From contig NZ_DBDF01000025.1 of the NCBI RefSeq assembly GCF_002293435.1, forward strand, positions 13,553-31,483: DNA of 17,931 bases, given 5' to 3'. Positions within the stretch are counted from its first letter, which is position 1. Every line of letters starts with the position of its first letter. The notes under the pieces were generated by a model. The model was not told the DNA's origin. It saw nothing but the letters and a program-made list of their open reading frames with translations, and made no database searches. Source of the DNA: Bacteroides sp. UBA939 (GTDB lineage Bacteria > Bacteroidota > Bacteroidia > Bacteroidales > Bacteroidaceae). Shown here in pieces: positions 7,838 to 14,544 of this stretch. Position numbers and translations under genes: made by a program.

Positions 7838-9301
7838 ATGAGACATACATGGATTTATGGTTTATGTTTATTGCTGGCAGCATGTCAGTCCAATATACAA
7901 GTAACGGAACAGTCGGACATAGTGTCTCCTATGGAACGGGAATATGCCGATATGGTTATTCCCTGTAATATTGCCCCCCTTAATTTCTTTTTGGGTATAG
8001 ATGATTGTGAAGCCATAATTCTGATATATGGCAACCACCGGGTGACTGCTTTGTGTGATAAGGGAGCAGCCATTCCCGATGTGGATGAATGGAAAAAATT
8101 GTTGTCGGTGGCAAAGGGAGAGCGGGTGCAGGTGTTGCACTGCCTGAAGACAGAACAAGGATGGAAGGCATATCGGCCATTCTATATTAGGGTATCGGCA
8201 GATACTATCGACCCGTATCTGGTGTATCGTCTTATCCCCCCCGGTTACGAGATATGGAACGAAATGGGCATTTACCAGCGAAACCTGGAAACGTTTGAGG
8301 AAAAGCCATTGCTGACCAATAAACAAACAGGGATGAACTGTATGAACTGCCATTCTTTCTGTAACTATGAACCGGATAAGATGATGCTCCATTTGCGTGC
8401 TAACCACGCCGGCACTTTACTGATAAACGGGGACAGCAAAACCAAACTGGACACTCGCACAGAACAGACAATTGCACCATTGGTTTATCCTTACTGGCAT
8501 CCTGGCGGAAAATATATCGCATACTCTGTGAATGATACCAAACAACTGTTTCATACCAATCATCAAAACAGGATAGAAGTAATGGATTTGGCTTCGGACG
8601 TAGTGGTATACGATGTGGAAAAGAATCGTTTGCTCACTACTCCGCCCCTGTTCAGTGAAGAACGCTTTGAAACTTTTCCGGCTTTCTCTCCCGACGGTAG
8701 CAAACTTTATTTTTGTACGGCGGCGCGCATGTCAATGCCTGACGAATACAATAAAGTAAGATACAGCTTGTGCAGCATTGAGTTTAATGAAGCAAAAGGA
8801 ACTTTCGGTCAAACTGTAGATACCTTATTTCAGGCAGATGTCCAGGGTAAAAGTGCGTCTTTCCCTCGTGTTTCACCGGATGGGCGTTTCCTTATGATGA
8901 CCTTGTCGGAATATGGCAACTTTTCGATATGGCATCAGGAGGCAGACCTTTGGATGATTGATTTGATTTCCGGGGAATTAAAATATCCGGATGCGTTGAA
9001 CAGTTCTTCTGTAGAGAGTTACCATTGCTGGAGTAGTAATAGCCGGTGGGTAGTATTCAGTAGTCGCAGGGGAGATGGACTTTATACACGTCCTTACATC
9101 TCTTATGTGGATGCCGAAGGTACAACCCATAAACCGTTTGTGCTTCCGCAGCAACAGGGTGATTACTATCAGCGTTCTCTTTACTCTTACAACATTCCGG
9201 AATTCGTAAAAGACAAGGTGAAGGTTTCCGGACAACAGTTAGCGGAAGAGGCGATAAAAAAGGAAGCTCTCAAAGTTGGGCCATTATTGACTACGCCTTG
9301 A
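7838..9301 (+). CDS. Lipoprotein with CxxCH haem motif and PD40/TolB-like propeller repeats
   Basis: The protein starts with a short lipoprotein signal peptide, lipobox LAAC with Cys at residue 16. The central motif CMNCH (residues 168-172) is a canonical CxxCH c-type haem attachment site; nearby Met182, Met183, His185 or His190 could supply the second axial ligand. From about residue 218 come PD40-type repeats: YWHPGGKYIAYS, FSPDGSKLYF, VSPDGRFLMMT and WSSNSRWVVFSS, as in TolB-like beta-propellers. The length is 487 aa. It lies 16 nt after the membrane protein gene and is probably translated from the same mRNA. Such proteins are often named only as TolB-like or PD40-domain proteins. A sugar-binding or electron-transfer role is possible but not shown, and the CxxCH could instead be a structural or metal site. 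Confidence 0.85.
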   Translation: MRHTWIYGLCLLLAACQSNIQVTEQSDIVSPMEREYADMVIPCNIAPLNFFLGIDDCEAIILIYGNHRVTALCDKGAAIPDVDEWKKLLSVAKGERVQVLHCLKTEQGWKAYRPFYIRVSADTIDPYLVYRLIPPGYEIWNEMGIYQRNLETFEEKPLLTNKQTGMNCMNCHSFCNYEPDKMMLHLRANHAGTLLINGDSKTKLDTRTEQTIAPLVYPYWHPGGKYIAYSVNDTKQLFHTNHQNRIEVMDLASDVVVYDVEKNRLLTTPPLFSEERFETFPAFSPDGSKLYFCTAARMSMPDEYNKVRYSLCSIEFNEAKGTFGQTVDTLFQADVQGKSASFPRVSPDGRFLMMTLSEYGNFSIWHQEADLWMIDLISGELKYPDALNSSSVESYHCWSSNSRWVVFSSRRGDGLYTRPYISYVDAEGTTHKPFVLPQQQGDYYQRSLYSYNIPEFVKDKVKVSGQQLAEEAIKKEALKVGPLLTTP

Positions 9302-9346
9302 CTTGTTCATATTGTAGTGGTTAAACTTTGTCGGTAGTTAGCAGTC

Positions 9347-9368
9347 AAAGTAGTTATCACTTCACTCA
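9347..9368 (+). repeat. Partial copy of the ~54-nt interspersed repeat
   Basis: AAAGTAGTTATCACTTCACT (9347-9366) matches the start of the repeat at 182-234 and 13396-13450 (AAAGGAGTTATC, CTTCG) with a few substitutions. It lies in the 103-nt gap before the GH35 gene. I see no terminator in that gap, so read-through from the preceding two genes into the GH35 gene is plausible. Confidence 0.4.
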
Positions 9369-9404
9369 AAAGAGACTTATTAATCTTTATAATAAATATA
9401 TTAA

Positions 9405-11312
9405 ATGAGAACCATGAAATTAAAAAACTTCTTACCACTTTTGTTATTACTCCTTCTGCCTGCCTGTGTGCAAGCAAGTGAAAAACACCGCTTTGAGATA
9501 AAAGACGGCCAGTTCGTCTACGACGGCAAACCTACACGGATAATTTCGGGCGAGATGCATTATGCACGTATTCCGCACCAATATTGGCGTCACCGCATGA
9601 AGATGTTGAAAGCTATGGGCTTGAATGCCGTTGCTACTTACGTATTCTGGAACTTCCACGAACCCGAACCCGGTAAATGGGATTTCACCGGCGACCGGAA
9701 CCTGGCGGAATATATAAGAATAGCCGGCGAAGAAGGCTTGATGGTGATACTCCGTCCCGGCCCTTACGTATGTGCCGAGTGGGAATTCGGAGGATATCCC
9801 TGGTGGCTTCAGAATGTAGAAGGACTTGAGCTGAGGCGCGATAACGAACAATTCCTGAAATATACGCGTCTGTACATAGATAGATTGTATAAGGAAGTGA
9901 GCAAATTGCAAATCACCCAGGGCGGTCCTATTATTATGGTGCAGGCTGAAAATGAATTCGGCTCCTACGTGGCGCAACGCAAGGATATTCCACTGGAAGA
10001 ACACCGTGCTTACAACGCCAAGATTGTGCAACAGTTGAAGGACGCCGGTTTCGATGTTCCCATGTTTACTTCGGATGGCAGCTGGTTGTTCGAGGGTGGT
10101 TCGGTGCCCGGCGCATTGCCCACTGCCAATGGAGAAGGAAACATCGAGAACCTGAAAAAGGTAGTGAACGAATACAATAACGGACAAGGCCCGTATATGG
10201 TAGCAGAGTTCTATCCCGGCTGGTTGGCTCATTGGGTGGAACCGCATCCGCAGGTTAGTGCATCCAGAATTGCCCGCCAAACGGAGAAGTACCTCCAAAA
10301 CGATGTGTCGATTAACTACTACATGGTTCATGGAGGAACAAACTTCGGCTTCACCAGCGGCGCTAACTATGATAAGAATCGCGATATACAGCCCGACTTG
10401 ACCAGTTACGACTACGACGCCCCTATCAGCGAGGCGGGATGGGCTACACCTAAATACGACTCTCTGCGCAGCGTGATAAAGAAGTATGTGAATTATCCCA
10501 TTCCTGAAATCCCTGCACGCACGCCGGTGATAGAAATCCCTTCCATTAAGTTAACCAAGATTGCTAATTTGTTCGCGGCTTTGGAATCGCAAAATCCGGT
10601 GGAGAATGACCGTCCGGCCACTTTCGAAGAACTGAACCAAGGCAATGGCTATATATTGTATAAAAAGCACTTCAATCAGGGAATTGAAGGAAAGCTTGTG
10701 GTGGAAGGTTTGCGCGACTATGCGCTGGTCTATGTGGACGGAGAGAAAGTAGGTGAACTGAACAGAAATACCAAAAGCTACTCCATTGACATCAATATAC
10801 CTTGGAACAGTACGCTGGAAATTCTTGTGGAGAACATGGGGCGGATAAATTACGGTTCGGAAATTATTCATAATAAGAAAGGTATTATCAGTCCGGTGAA
10901 GATCAATGATAATATCATTGAAGGCGGATGGCAAATGTACCGGTTGCCTATGGACAAGACGCCGGACTTGGCTAAGATGCCTCAGGCTACCGTCCATGAT
11001 AATGTAGAGGGCGCTACCGGAAGAAACCTATTGGGAAAACCTGCCATTTACAAGGGTACATTCAGTTTGGCTGAAACCGGTGATACTTTCCTCGATATGG
11101 AAGATTGGGGTAAGGGAATTGTCTTTGTAAACGGTGTGAACATAGGTCGTTACTGGAAGGTTGGTCCTCAACAGACTTTGTACATTCCGGGCGTTTGGCT
11201 GAAAAAGGGAGATAATGAAATCGTTATTTTCGAGCAGCAGAATGATAAGCTCCATACTACGGTGAGTGCAACAACGGTTCCGGTATTGACCAAACTGAAG
11301 ATTGAGAAATAA
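9405..11312 (+). CDS. Glycoside hydrolase family 35 beta-galactosidase, exported
   Basis: The enzyme is predicted to hydrolyse terminal beta-linked galactose by a retaining mechanism. The TIM barrel spans about residues 28-345, with GH35 landmarks ISGEMHYARIP, YVFWNFHEPEPG and LRPGPYVCAEWEFGGYPWWL. The acid/base is Glu184 in QAENEFG and the nucleophile is Glu268 in AEFYPGW; both are intact. C-terminal beta-sandwich domains follow, with the usual FVNGVNIGRYWKVGPQQTLY segment near residue 575. The signal peptide is clear but its type is not: LPAC (Cys21) is an imperfect lipobox, and cleavage after VQA is also possible, so it may be a lipoprotein or soluble in the periplasm. ATG at 9405 or 9414 could start it. 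It is the only carbohydrate-active enzyme in the window. The exact linkage cannot be read from the sequence. Confidence 0.95.
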   Translation: MRTMKLKNFLPLLLLLLLPACVQASEKHRFEIKDGQFVYDGKPTRIISGEMHYARIPHQYWRHRMKMLKAMGLNAVATYVFWNFHEPEPGKWDFTGDRNLAEYIRIAGEEGLMVILRPGPYVCAEWEFGGYPWWLQNVEGLELRRDNEQFLKYTRLYIDRLYKEVSKLQITQGGPIIMVQAENEFGSYVAQRKDIPLEEHRAYNAKIVQQLKDAGFDVPMFTSDGSWLFEGGSVPGALPTANGEGNIENLKKVVNEYNNGQGPYMVAEFYPGWLAHWVEPHPQVSASRIARQTEKYLQNDVSINYYMVHGGTNFGFTSGANYDKNRDIQPDLTSYDYDAPISEAGWATPKYDSLRSVIKKYVNYPIPEIPARTPVIEIPSIKLTKIANLFAALESQNPVENDRPATFEELNQGNGYILYKKHFNQGIEGKLVVEGLRDYALVYVDGEKVGELNRNTKSYSIDINIPWNSTLEILVENMGRINYGSEIIHNKKGIISPVKINDNIIEGGWQMYRLPMDKTPDLAKMPQATVHDNVEGATGRNLLGKPAIYKGTFSLAETGDTFLDMEDWGKGIVFVNGVNIGRYWKVGPQQTLYIPGVWLKKGDNEIVIFEQQNDKLHTTVSATTVPVLTKLKIEK

Positions 11313-11338
11313 TGCAAAAGGAGTTTCCCTGCATTATT
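11308..11338. other. Small hairpin over the GH35 stop codon
   Basis: AATAATGCA (11308-11316) pairs with TGCATTATT (11330-11338) around a 13-nt loop. The left arm includes the GH35 stop codon. The right arm belongs to a copy of the CCTGCATTATTCAT repeat end also found at 162-175. Confidence 0.45.
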
Positions 11339-11378
11339 CATTCCGTAGATTAAAGCATCGGAATTCATCTCACGGGAC
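11328..11378. repeat. Second copy of sequences from the 162-380 repeat
   Basis: CCTGCATTATTCAT (11328-11341) matches 14 of the 15 bases of the inverted ends at 162-176 and 366-380. TTCATCTCACGGGAC (11364-11378) matches the reverse complement of 335-349 with one mismatch. Finding both pieces close together in two spacers 11 kb apart supports a shared repeat family, with this copy shortened. Confidence 0.5.
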
Positions 11379-11402
11379 GAAGAAATTCATTCCGTGAGAT
11401 GA
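11365..11402. other. 11-bp-stem hairpin between GH35 and fecR
   Basis: TCATCTCACGG (11365-11375) pairs with CCGTGAGATGA (11392-11402) around a 16-nt loop. The following A-run starts the next hairpin, so this structure stacks against the terminator. Confidence 0.5.
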
Positions 11403-11453
11403 AAAAATCCGTCCCATGAGACAGTTCTTTTCTTCTCATGGGACGGATTTTTT
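11402..11453. terminator. Bidirectional intrinsic terminator between convergent genes
   Basis: A perfect 19-bp stem has arms 11402-11420 and 11435-11453 and a 14-nt loop. The stem is GC-rich in the middle (TCCGTCCCATGAG) and begins with six A, ending in six T, so it presents a U-run at the 3' side on either strand. This suits the GH35 transcript from the left and the fecR transcript from the right. Confidence 0.8.
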
Positions 11454-11479
11454 CTTTTCGTGAACTTAATATACTTATC

Positions 11480-11579
11480 TGCAATAATGCTCCTGAATGA
11501 TAAGTTAGCGGTGAGAATGGGTACGCGGACGACGCGTATCCATTCTCACCGCTAATAATCATTCAGGAGCATTATTGCA
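11480..11579. repeat. 100-nt near-perfect hairpin just downstream of fecR
   Basis: The outer arms 11480-11501 and 11558-11579 match over 22 bp. The inner arms 11505-11520 and 11540-11555 match over 16 bp, followed by a G-T pair and 6 bp more (11522-11527 with 11533-11538). The loop is 5 nt (GACGA), and a 3-versus-2-nt internal bulge separates outer from inner stem. It starts 8 nt beyond the fecR stop codon. There is no flanking T-run, so it is not a simple terminator; the A/T-flanked terminator lies a further 26 nt on. Its core TGGGTACGCGGACGAC (11518-11533) recurs at 17422-17437 with one change. Confidence 0.7.
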
Positions 11580-11587
11580 AATACACA

Positions 11588-12622
11588 TTACTTCTTTCCC
11601 GATACAACAATTCTGAATTTACTGAAACTGCCGTCGTCAAAGTGTACACTTTCCTCCTTCTCATACTTGATTGGCACTGTCAGTTTCAGCAAATCTATGA
11701 TTTTATCAAACGACTCGTCCTGGAATGTGGCACGATAAGGCTGGCGGAAAATATCCTCGTCTGCCATTACTATATCTACATTGAAAGTCCTGCCGATTCT
11801 TTTGAATACGTTAGCCAACGGCTCGTCTCTGAAAGCCAGAATGCCGTCTTTCCACAATAGCCATTGGGAAGCGTCGGTTGTGGTTCTGTTATACCGTGCC
11901 GACAGGTTGTTGTAAACCAGGCGCTGGTTGGGCAACAGCCTCAGGTTCTGTTTCTCACTTATATTCACATTCAGGGCGCCTTCCACCAGAGTTACTGCTG
12001 TAATGGTATCGGTTGCGTACGATTCAACATTGAATTGCGTGCCGGTAGCCACTACCGTCATATTCTTGGTGTTTACAATAAACGGATGCTTTTCGTCCGA
12101 TTGTACTTTGAAGAATGCTTCTCCCGTTAAGTACAATTGCCGGGTATCATTATCGGAGAAGTTCACCGGATACCGCAGTTTGCTTCCGGAGTTCAACCAG
12201 ACAATAGATCCGTCCGGAAGTTCTACTTTAGAGGAAGTACCCCAGGGGGAAGTAATCTCCTGAGTGACGAGTACTTCATCTGCCAGGACATTGTAGTCCC
12301 ACCATAAATAGGCAGCCCCAAACAAAAGGGGCAAGAGAATAACTCCTGCAATCCGTTGCCACCATAACAGGATTTCCTTTTTCTGAAACTTTGCGGTTCT
12401 TCCTATTACTTTAACCATGGCACGGTCTACATCAATATCTTCGGGACGGAATGCCGGAGAGGATGCGTGCATGATATTCCTCATTCCTTCAAAATAGGCT
12501 TTATTTTCAATACTGTCGTTTACCCACTGCATTAAATAATCCTTTTCTTCTTCTGTCATTTCCCCGGAGAAGCATTTTCCTATTATTTCATCAATATCTA
12601 TCATATATTGTTCGTCTTCCAT
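11588..12622 (-). CDS. FecR-family anti-sigma factor (DUF4974)
   Basis: This single-pass inner-membrane protein holds the partner ECF sigma factor in the cytoplasm and reads the state of an STN-bearing transporter in the periplasm. The cytoplasmic part is residues 1-90, with a membrane span about 91-108 (IAGVILLPLLFGAAYLWW). The FecR domain spans about 122-218 (TSPWGTSSKVELPDGSIVWL, then GEAFFKV and VVATGTQFNVE), and the DUF4974 domain about 265-340 (FRDEPLANVFKRIGRTFNVDI). The 344-aa length is normal. It is encoded 92 nt after the sigma gene on the same strand, so the pair is probably co-transcribed. The likely sensor partner is the SusC protein encoded at 800-4105. A second possible start lies six codons in (MIDIDEIIG). 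Confidence 0.93.
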   Translation of the reverse strand: MEDEQYMIDIDEIIGKCFSGEMTEEEKDYLMQWVNDSIENKAYFEGMRNIMHASSPAFRPEDIDVDRAMVKVIGRTAKFQKKEILLWWQRIAGVILLPLLFGAAYLWWDYNVLADEVLVTQEITSPWGTSSKVELPDGSIVWLNSGSKLRYPVNFSDNDTRQLYLTGEAFFKVQSDEKHPFIVNTKNMTVVATGTQFNVESYATDTITAVTLVEGALNVNISEKQNLRLLPNQRLVYNNLSARYNRTTTDASQWLLWKDGILAFRDEPLANVFKRIGRTFNVDIVMADEDIFRQPYRATFQDESFDKIIDLLKLTVPIKYEKEESVHFDDGSFSKFRIVVSGKK

Positions 12623-12714
12623 ATCTTCTACACCTTAAAAAATTATATGTTATCATCTCCCATTATCATACAACGACGTATCTCTGCTTATAATCCACAA
12701 TCGTTTAAGTTTTA

Positions 12715-13281
12715 TTAAGTATATAACAATGCTAAAATCAATGGGAGAAAGTCTTTCAAGTACAATTTCAGTAGCCCTATAGCCTTTCCTATACGTACTT
12801 CTACCGTACGTTCGGACACTTCGAGCTGTTGGGCTATCTCTTTGTATTTCATGCCATTCAAACGGCTCATGACAAAAACCAATTTACATTCTTTAGGTAA
12901 TTTATTCAGGGCGTTCTCCAAATTATCGTGTAAATCGGAATAAAGAATGTAGTCTCCGGTATTCATACTGCCATAATTACCATACGTATTCATATACTTC
13001 TCATACTCCCGAACGCTTTGGCTGTGACGTATTTCATCAATGCAAGCGTTTTGCACAGACCGAAGAAGGTATGATTTCAAGGACGTTCCGATATTCAACG
13101 TATTTCTATCTTCCCATAGTTGGGTAAAAATATTCTGAACGATATCTTCGCAAAGAGACCGGTCAGGCAGGAGAGTACCTCCAAAAAGTACTAAATCCCT
13201 ATAGTACTTCTTGAATAATAAAGAAAAAGCTTCTTTGTCTCCGTTTTTTAGTTCTGCCAATAGACAAGACTCTTGCTGCAT
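12715..13281 (-). CDS. ECF-type RNA polymerase sigma-70 factor (Bacteroidetes FecI-like)
   Basis: The protein directs RNA polymerase to selected promoters, most likely those of the adjacent glycan-uptake genes. Sigma region 2 is at about residues 18-86 (FSLLFKKYYRDLVLFGG, EDIVQNIFTQLWEDR, SYLLRSVQNACIDEIR). Region 4 is at about 122-172 with the helix-turn-helix YKEIAQQLEVSERTVEVRI. The length of 188 aa is usual. The extreme C-terminus is hydrophobic (FLPLILALLYT), a tail often seen in this group. fecR follows. The gene follows the metA-U32-zinc-ribbon operon in the same direction after 192 nt, so read-through from that operon is possible in addition to its own promoter. Confidence 0.94.
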   Translation of the reverse strand: MQQESCLLAELKNGDKEAFSLLFKKYYRDLVLFGGTLLPDRSLCEDIVQNIFTQLWEDRNTLNIGTSLKSYLLRSVQNACIDEIRHSQSVREYEKYMNTYGNYGSMNTGDYILYSDLHDNLENALNKLPKECKLVFVMSRLNGMKYKEIAQQLEVSERTVEVRIGKAIGLLKLYLKDFLPLILALLYT

Positions 13282-13303
13282 AATTATCTAATGTATTTTC
13301 CGC

Positions 13304-13311
13304 CAAATTTA
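13304..13311 (-). promoter_or_regulatory. Candidate -7 box for the sigma-fecR operon
   Basis: On the minus strand TAAATTTG matches TAnnTTTG, 22 nt before the sigma start codon. No clear -33 TTG is seen at the usual distance in the A/T-rich stretch behind it, so this is tentative. Confidence 0.35.
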
Positions 13312-13395
13312 CTAAATTTCCCTCTATAATTATAATTATCGTTTTAAGTAATTGCAGAATTAGCAGAATAAATTGTAAATAATGCGAATCAGGAG

Positions 13396-13450
13396 TTAAA
13401 GGAGTTATCGCTTCGCTCAGGAGTTAAAGGAATTAAAGCCGACACTCCGT
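13396..13450 (+). repeat. Interspersed ~54-nt repeat, copy 2
   Basis: This stretch aligns with 182-234 over its full length apart from a 2-nt gap. It also contains an internal direct repeat: AGGAGTTAAAGGAGTTA at 13391-13407 and AGGAGTTAAAGGAATTA at 13419-13435, with a 28-nt spacing. It lies between the zinc-ribbon gene and the sigma gene. Confidence 0.55.
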
Positions 13451-13473
13451 TTATGCGTTAACTTTGCATAGCC

Positions 13474-14544
13474 CTACGTATTAATAGCTCCGCAAGCCGG
13501 GCAACGCCCTTTCTTTTTTAGCTTTTGTCCGCAATGCCCGCAACGGTAACGATAGGCAGCGAGCGTGGCGCGTTTTTTCAGGAAAATCCAAACAAATGCG
13601 GCAAAGAAACCATAACCGATATATATCTGTGTAGTGAATATAAAGAAGAAATAACAGAAGATACAACATGAAGCCAATCCCAGCAGGTAGAATATAGCGG
13701 CGGCAGGCTGTAGTTGGCGGAATAAGTCGTCGAGCACCGCCAATAGTATAATTATAAACAACCAGATACTCAGCAGAAAGACAGAAAGAATGAATGGGAC
13801 CTTGAAAGGTGAAAGAGTAGGATTGAAGTAAAAATGTTCCCACGTTTCGGGCGCGAAGACTTGCACGGACTCGTACACCATAGCGCTAAACGCCATCAGC
13901 AGGCAGAGAAACAACGGGTATGCACTGTCAATGTCATTGAAATAAACCATCTTCAACTGCTTGCGGCGGAACTGGCGGAAAACCCAGACGCCGATAAATA
14001 AGGCGAAAATGATAACGAAATACGAAGCGTGCGTATCACTGAACAAATAAATGGATTGTGAAATACTGTCCGTAGGAACAAAAGATTGCATCATTTCCCG
14101 TTCACTAATCCAGCCCTGTATCTCTTGGGAATGTGCCAGTTTCACCCAAATACTATCTACGCTGTCTACCGGGTAGACGGCAAACTCGGCTACCACAACA
14201 CGGTCTCCTTTATAAAGGGTTTCATAACAGTCTTTCACCGGCAGGCAGGCAAGAACGACGGAATCAGTCACCACCTCCAGATTCCTGTTCAGAGTATAGT
14301 GCCGTTCGTACAGATAGGTTAAAGAATCGCGGGTCGCATTGCTCATCCCTTCGACATCCAGGTTGGGACGGGAGTAACGGCAGGAGGCAAAAAGGAAGCA
14401 AAGCAGTAAGGAGATACCAATCAAGGCGGATATACGCCGATAATCCGTTCTTCTTGCTTTACGTAGATCTGCGTAAGGCTGCGCTTCGAGATAATCTGCG
14501 CAGGGCTGCGCTTCCAAATAATAGTTCCTTTCCTTAGTCTGCAT
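13474..14544 (-). CDS. Multi-pass membrane protein with SH3-like segment and C-terminal zinc ribbon
   Basis: The function is unknown. A membrane segment lies at about residues 39-55. An extracytoplasmic stretch carries an SH3-like segment (about 112-150, with VYPVDSVDSIWVKLAHSQ and GWISEREM). Five more hydrophobic segments follow (about 173-190, 208-226, 249-271, 279-303 and 307-322). The C-terminus is a four-cysteine zinc ribbon, Cys335, Cys338, Cys348 and Cys351. FASC (Cys55) resembles a lipobox but sits too far from the start to be convincing. The start codon overlaps the end of the U32 gene by 11 nt, suggesting translational coupling. Residues 9-26 are a tandem duplication (YLEAQPCAD, YLEAQPYAD), so the N-terminus may be a recent addition; no other ATG occurs before residue 67. 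Confidence 0.8.
   Translation of the reverse strand: MQTKERNYYLEAQPCADYLEAQPYADLRKARRTDYRRISALIGISLLLCFLFASCRYSRPNLDVEGMSNATRDSLTYLYERHYTLNRNLEVVTDSVVLACLPVKDCYETLYKGDRVVVAEFAVYPVDSVDSIWVKLAHSQEIQGWISEREMMQSFVPTDSISQSIYLFSDTHASYFVIIFALFIGVWVFRQFRRKQLKMVYFNDIDSAYPLFLCLLMAFSAMVYESVQVFAPETWEHFYFNPTLSPFKVPFILSVFLLSIWLFIIILLAVLDDLFRQLQPAAAIFYLLGLASCCIFCYFFFIFTTQIYIGYGFFAAFVWIFLKKRATLAAYRYRCGHCGQKLKKKGRCPACGAINT
14467..14520 (-). repeat. 27-bp tandem duplication inside the zinc-ribbon gene
   Basis: Units 14494-14520 and 14467-14493 match at 23 of 27 positions and encode YLEAQPCAD and YLEAQPYAD. The 27-bp unit preserves the frame. The first unit contains the palindrome GCGCAGCCCTGCGC. Confidence 0.7.

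Noticed and set aside
7868..8407. Minus-strand open frame of 179 codons
   Set aside because: It is antisense to the haem-motif lipoprotein gene, with no domain, signal peptide or start context to support it.
9447..10331. Minus-strand open frame of 294 codons
   Set aside because: It lies wholly antisense to the GH35 gene, which has intact catalytic motifs. The translated product has no recognisable domain and looks like a shadow frame.
13481..13843. Alternative minus-strand frame of 120 codons within the zinc-ribbon gene
   Set aside because: It overlaps the membrane segments and zinc ribbon of the real gene in another frame; the real frame has clear CxxC pairs.
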